Assembly (NCBI GenBank): GCA_017465665.1
Contig: JAFTVU010000030.1
Span: 62,001 to 126,000 of the forward strand
Length of the DNA stretch: 64,000 nucleotides
From: Oscillospiraceae bacterium
GTDB taxonomy: Bacteria; Bacillota; Clostridia; Oscillospirales; Ruminococcaceae
Direction of reading: 5' to 3'
The translations under genes and the position numbers were made by a program. The notes beneath the pieces were generated by a model. The model saw nothing but the letters and a program-made list of their open reading frames with translations, had not been told where the DNA came from and made no database searches. The stretch's first letter is position 1, and each line of letters starts with the position of its first letter. Of the stretch, positions 60,771-64,000 are shown one piece after another.

Positions 60771-61635
60771 TAAAAAACGCACCCTTATCAGACTGGGAAT
60801 ATTCCTGCTGATATCCTTCCTGCCCTTCCTCATAATAGTGCCGATAATGAACGCACACTACGGCGCTCCCATCTTCGAGTGCGAGGAAGCCATGTCTGCT
60901 GTGTACGCTCTCGGCGTATTCGGAATGATGATACCGTCCGTGGCGCACCTTGTCACAAGGCTGGTCACAAATGAGGGCTTCCGCAATACTTATCTTGCCA
61001 CAAACGTAAAGGGCAATGTGAAATGGTACGTTGCATCCGTTGCGGTAAAGCTTGCCGAGTCCGCGCTGTGCGCTGTGATGATATGTCTTATCTACGCAGA
61101 CGGCAGGAGCTTCTCTGAGATATTCAGCGTGGAAGACCCTGCACTCATTACTGGACTTCTTCTGCTGCAGCTTGCGGCCTCTGTCATCGTATTCTTTCCC
61201 TCATTCGGCGAGGAATGGGGCTGGCGCGGCTACATGATGCCGAAGCTCACCGAACTCATGGGCAGACCTGCCGCAATAGTTGTCGGCGGCGTCATCTGGG
61301 GATTGTGGCACGCACCGCTGACGGTATCGGGTCACAACTTCAGCACGGATACCAATCCGCTGCTGGCGGTACTGATGATGTGCGGATTGTGCGTACTGAT
61401 GAACACATTCCTGACGCTGCTCACAGAGCGCACAAAGAGCATCTATCCCGCATCGTTCTGCCATATGGTGAACAACAATATGGGCGCAACCGCATTGATG
61501 ACGCTTTTCTGCACAGAAGATTTCCTGCAGAGCCTGCCTCGGATCTCTCCGCTGTTGATGTTCCCGTTTGTCGGAACGACTGCCGTAGTAAGCTTCATCT
61601 TGCTGATGAAAAAAAACAAGAAAAGCGATACATAA
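60763..61635 (+). CDS. CPBP-family intramembrane metalloprotease
   Basis: 290 residues, about eight membrane helices. The conserved motifs are present: EEWGWRGYMMPKL near 147-159 (EEx3R), WGLWHAPL near 177-184 (second His motif) and a third His-containing segment CHMVNNNMGAT near 233-243. Such proteins cut or process membrane proteins or act in self-immunity to peptide antibiotics. It overlaps the preceding permease by eight bases, so it belongs to the GntR/ABC operon. Confidence 0.9.
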   Translation: MTDKKRTLIRLGIFLLISFLPFLIIVPIMNAHYGAPIFECEEAMSAVYALGVFGMMIPSVAHLVTRLVTNEGFRNTYLATNVKGNVKWYVASVAVKLAESALCAVMICLIYADGRSFSEIFSVEDPALITGLLLLQLAASVIVFFPSFGEEWGWRGYMMPKLTELMGRPAAIVVGGVIWGLWHAPLTVSGHNFSTDTNPLLAVLMMCGLCVLMNTFLTLLTERTKSIYPASFCHMVNNNMGATALMTLFCTEDFLQSLPRISPLLMFPFVGTTAVVSFILLMKKNKKSDT

Positions 61636-61647
61636 GCATACAAAGTA

Positions 61648-61687
61648 AAAGAGCTGACCGAAATCACTTCGATCAGCTCTTGTTTTT
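61648..61687 (+). terminator. Terminator after the CPBP gene
   Basis: AAAGAGCTGA pairs with TCAGCTCTT around a 15-base loop, followed by GTTTTTATT. Confidence 0.88.
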
Positions 61688-61689
61688 AT

Positions 61690-62159
61690 TGCTATGAATA
61701 TTGCCAAAACACTACCGCGCTTATACCACAGATCAGCAAGCACGAAATATGATTTTAAAGCTGATAAAGCGAGTGTAAGAGTTGTAAAGAATTGTTGGAG
61801 AAACTATGTGGATAATTTGATTATCCGATTATCAAAATCAGATAGCTCTTAATTTTTAGAATAATTCAAATGTTGCCAAAACGTTGCCATTTTGCTGTTG
61901 TGATAACAGGAAACAGCGTAGCTAAGCCGTTTGCATGGGGTCTGTTATTATTCCCACTCGGTCCACGCAATTTTTATGTGCTATTTAGTGGCTTAACAGA
62001 GCCATTTGTGGAATTCGGTTTGTTCGGATTATCCATAAAATCCACTGTTTTTGAGCGAGAAAAGGTCATAATCTTCTCGGGGTGACCTTATGTGACACAT
62101 AGATCAACTCTTCGTAGGGATATCACTGCAGGATGTGAGATATCGCCGCACATCATCAG
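61690..62159. other. 470-bp region without a recognisable gene
   Basis: No reading frame here has a ribosome site and sensible protein. It contains GTTGCCAAAACGTTGCCATTTTG (two GTTGCCA copies 11 bp apart, 61872-61894; a half copy near 61700), similar in form to integrase arm sites. The rest looks like decayed DNA between converging transcripts. Confidence 0.5.
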
Positions 62160-62231
62160 TCAGTCTCCGCACGCTGTCATGATACATCCCAACATTACGC
62201 AGATACGAGAAATGATAATCTTCTTTTTCAT
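62160..62231 (-). pseudogene. Broken lipoprotein gene: signal peptide only
   Basis: A 23-residue frame with GAGG upstream: a basic start (MKKKII), a hydrophobic core and an MTAC lipobox, then two residues and a stop. The frame stays open past the stop for another 23 codons, which suggests a truncated or mutated lipoprotein. It follows the 62243 membrane gene by 11 bp. Confidence 0.4.
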
Positions 62232-62242
62232 AATGTTTTTCC

Positions 62243-62722
62243 TCAAAAGATCAATACAATCATTCCTGCAACTACCGCACCGCCGACCATCCACACAAGC
62301 GTAAGAACAAGTCGCTTTATAAGCACCTGCTTCCATGTCTTGATATACGGGATATCCTCTGTACCCTTTATTAGCCAAAGCTTGCTGTATCCTACCCAGA
62401 GCCTGTCAATAACAATGCCATCGTACCAGTTCATAACCTCAAGAAACAGAACAGCCTGTAAGTATGCCGTACCGAAGTCTGAAACGCTGTTCCATAATCC
62501 TATTATCAAAACAAGTACTGTGAGCATTACAAGATAAAAAGCCGTCATAAATATCTTCATATCCCTGCTGACCTTTTCTCTTGTTGCAAGTCCGAGAGCA
62601 ACCGCACGCTCCTGTACGGGCTTAGGATAAAAATACAATGCATTTATTGCGTTGTTACGCACTGCAAGCTTTACCATAAGTGTAAACAGCAGGCAGTATA
62701 AAATGAGCTGAATAATAATCAT
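62243..62722 (-). CDS. Small membrane protein
   Basis: 159 residues from the ATG at 62722 (AAGGAG upstream). Four hydrophobic segments are at about 3-22, 57-80, 85-103 and 135-157. The part YFYPKPVQERAVALGL between helices is basic. No family recognised. The start overlaps the stop of the ICMT-like gene (ATGA), so the two are translated together. Confidence 0.75.
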   Translation of the reverse strand: MIIIQLILYCLLFTLMVKLAVRNNAINALYFYPKPVQERAVALGLATREKVSRDMKIFMTAFYLVMLTVLVLIIGLWNSVSDFGTAYLQAVLFLEVMNWYDGIVIDRLWVGYSKLWLIKGTEDIPYIKTWKQVLIKRLVLTLVWMVGGAVVAGMIVLIF

Positions 62723-63210
62723 TTCCTGCTCCTTTTCCACGGAATACAGCGGTTTACCTTCTTTTTGTATTCCCTGTATTCGTCGCCGTATGTTTTTTCA
62801 AGCCATTTCTCCTCGGTATTTATCATAAGCACTGTCATAAAAGCCCAGAAAAAGAAAAACAGCGGATAGAAAAACACATTGCCCGAAATAAACAATACCC
62901 CCGTGCAGGCAAACATAAACGCAGAATAAATCGGGTTGCGGACAAGTCCGTAAACCCCCGTTGTAACAAGCTTATTGCGGATAATACTTGCGTCAAGTTT
63001 TGCATGGAACACTGCACCGCACCAGATAAATATACCGAATACTGTCAGGATAATTCCTGTTATCAGCGACGGTATCTTCAGAGCAGGAATTATACCTGCC
63101 TTTGCAAAATCCTGCTGTCCCAGATTCACGGCAACAACTGTTAAAATCACGCATACAGCGGCATAGATGGGACCTACCCCAAATAACGGAAGATGTTTTT
63201 TATTTTTCAT
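62719..63210 (-). CDS. Isoprenylcysteine carboxyl methyltransferase-like membrane protein
   Basis: 163 residues, four or five membrane helices. The conserved C-terminal part of the family is clear: TTGVYGLVRNPIYSAF near 84-99, then EEKWLEKTYGDEYREYKKKVNRCIPW near 132-157 (split by a helix). Bacterial members methylate or modify small lipids or unknown targets. AGGGTGA precedes the ATG. It is next to an ATC-hydrolase-family gene. Confidence 0.87.
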   Translation of the reverse strand: MKNKKHLPLFGVGPIYAAVCVILTVVAVNLGQQDFAKAGIIPALKIPSLITGIILTVFGIFIWCGAVFHAKLDASIIRNKLVTTGVYGLVRNPIYSAFMFACTGVLFISGNVFFYPLFFFFWAFMTVLMINTEEKWLEKTYGDEYREYKKKVNRCIPWKRSRK

Positions 63211-63225
63211 AGTATTATCACCCTT

Positions 63226-63822
63226 CTATCTTTTCTTAAAAGTATAATCGCACATTCTTCCACCCCTGCCTATTTGCTCTGTATACAAAAACTCTGCCCT
63301 AGGCAGGTTACTATACAGAATATCATCTACCTTACAGAATACTGCCGTCATTTCAGGCATACCGTATTTGCTGAATATCTGATGATAAATACAGCTGTGC
63401 GTTATCATTGAAAAAGTGTCCTTAGGACATTCGGGAAACTCCACATTCCAGCCGTAACCAAGTGTATTCCTGAATTTTATCGGCATGGATATTTTCAAGA
63501 AGCCTACAAACCAACTGTTGCTTGCAAGCTTTTGCATAACATCGATCTGCGGCTCTATAAATTTGTACATTGCCGCCGCAACGATATCCTCGGCTTCTTT
63601 GCGGGATCTTCCGTTTTCTTCAAGCATTAACACTATGGCCAGCGATGTTATCAGATTACATAAATGACCGTAGTTTTTTGAGTCGGCATATTCCGAATTT
63701 TCCTTAATAAGCCGTGTCATTAAAGCTGTCAATCGGAGTTGTTCTTCTTTCTTCAATTCATTGTAAAAGTCTTTAAATCTGCTTTTTGCAATCATTTTTT
63801 CGGGATCATATTTTTTCTTCAT
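63226..63822 (-). CDS. L-2-amino-thiazoline-4-carboxylate hydrolase family protein
   Basis: 198 residues. An acidic/basic helical N-terminus (about 1-60) is followed by a domain whose end, KVDDILYSNLPRAEFLYTEQ then IGRGGRMCDYTFKK, matches the ATC hydrolase family. Most members have unknown natural substrates; a role in cysteine-type or thiazoline chemistry cannot be asserted here. It lies 15 bp before the ICMT-like gene in the same direction. Confidence 0.8.
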   Translation of the reverse strand: MKKKYDPEKMIAKSRFKDFYNELKKEEQLRLTALMTRLIKENSEYADSKNYGHLCNLITSLAIVLMLEENGRSRKEAEDIVAAAMYKFIEPQIDVMQKLASNSWFVGFLKISMPIKFRNTLGYGWNVEFPECPKDTFSMITHSCIYHQIFSKYGMPEMTAVFCKVDDILYSNLPRAEFLYTEQIGRGGRMCDYTFKKR

Positions 63823-63858
63823 GTTTGTCCACCGTTTTATTTAAGATTATCTATTTCA

Positions 63859-64000
63859 TTATATTGCCGCCAAAGCTCTTATGCTCGTTATTATCCAAGC
63901 ATTTATAAGCCCATTCAGCGGACAAATTAGCAGCAGCCATATCCCAAAATGATTAGGTATTGCCATTTTTATAAGCCAGTTTTTCCTGCTGTAAAGCTCG
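63859..64000 (-). CDS. C-terminal end of a membrane protein (runs off the window)
   Basis: The last 47 codons of a minus-strand gene that starts right of the window: a basic turn (YSRKNWLIKM), a hydrophobic helix (HFGIWLLLICPLNGLINAWIIT) and the stop TAA at 63859-63861. No family recognised from this fragment. It ends 36 bp before the ATC-hydrolase-like gene and likely belongs to the same operon. Confidence 0.5.
   Translation of the reverse strand, partial: ELYSRKNWLIKMAIPNHFGIWLLLICPLNGLINAWIITSIRALAAI

Noticed and set aside
1..64000. CRISPR array or cas genes
   Set aside because: No regularly spaced repeats of 25-40 bp and no Cas-like protein were found anywhere in the window.

Overview
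The window looks like a chromosome segment of a Ruminococcus-like member of the Clostridia. Three things point there: strong AGGAGG-type ribosome sites, long Thr-rich linkers on a surface lipoprotein, and the general gene content. This is inference; no 16S rRNA gene or species marker is present.

Left host block (1-9490). A minus-strand gene train starts from a promoter near 9219-9247. It encodes a small DUF3006-like protein, an EamA exporter, an unknown protein, a MATE transporter, a MoxR ATPase/DUF58/membrane-protein module, a short MetH methionine synthase and the start of a chromate-transporter-family gene. A tRNA-Thr(GGT) with a near-perfect promoter follows on the plus strand.

Prophage (9442-34679). 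About 25 kb lies between two 52-bp direct repeats made of the 3' half of tRNA-Thr. Left to right it holds a tyrosine integrase, an excisionase-like HTH protein, and a minus-strand nucleotide operon (dut, a mini ferredoxin-thioredoxin-reductase-like protein, nrdG, nrdD). Next come a giant tape measure gene, two accessory genes (a zinc-ribbon/TPR protein and a BRO/KilAC antirepressor), tail and baseplate genes, a lysis cassette, and fibre genes. nrdD is cut off inside an intein, and the break lies directly against the truncated 5' end of the tape measure gene. Replication, terminase, portal, capsid and tail-tube genes are all missing. The simplest reading is one large internal deletion or an assembly junction, so the element is probably a defective remnant.

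Right host block (34680-64000). A tRNA-Ser(TGA) is now cut off from the upstream tRNA promoter. It is followed by a GNAT acetyltransferase, a radical SAM protein, a HAD phosphatase, a zinc-ribbon membrane protein and a Nudix hydrolase. Then come a histone-H1-like/SCP2-like fusion protein, a cell-wall pair (GHL10 lipoprotein plus GHL10-like/amidase protein), and the spermidine/putrescine transporter potABCD. A LOTUS-like/DUF3825 protein behind a structured leader and a membrane-anchored XRE protein follow. The remainder holds a sigma factor/anti-sigma-like/VWA operon, a palindrome-rich noncoding element, purC, a patatin-like lipase, a GntR-ABC transporter-CPBP protease operon, and a group of small membrane genes with an ATC-hydrolase-family gene.

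Points most worth a second look are the intein-split nrdD/tape-measure junction, the FTR-like gene in the class III ribonucleotide reductase operon, the loss of tRNA-Ser from its promoter with a possible rescue promoter in the prophage end, the H1-SCP2 fusion, and the amidase carrying a degenerate GHL10 domain beside an intact GHL10 lipoprotein.
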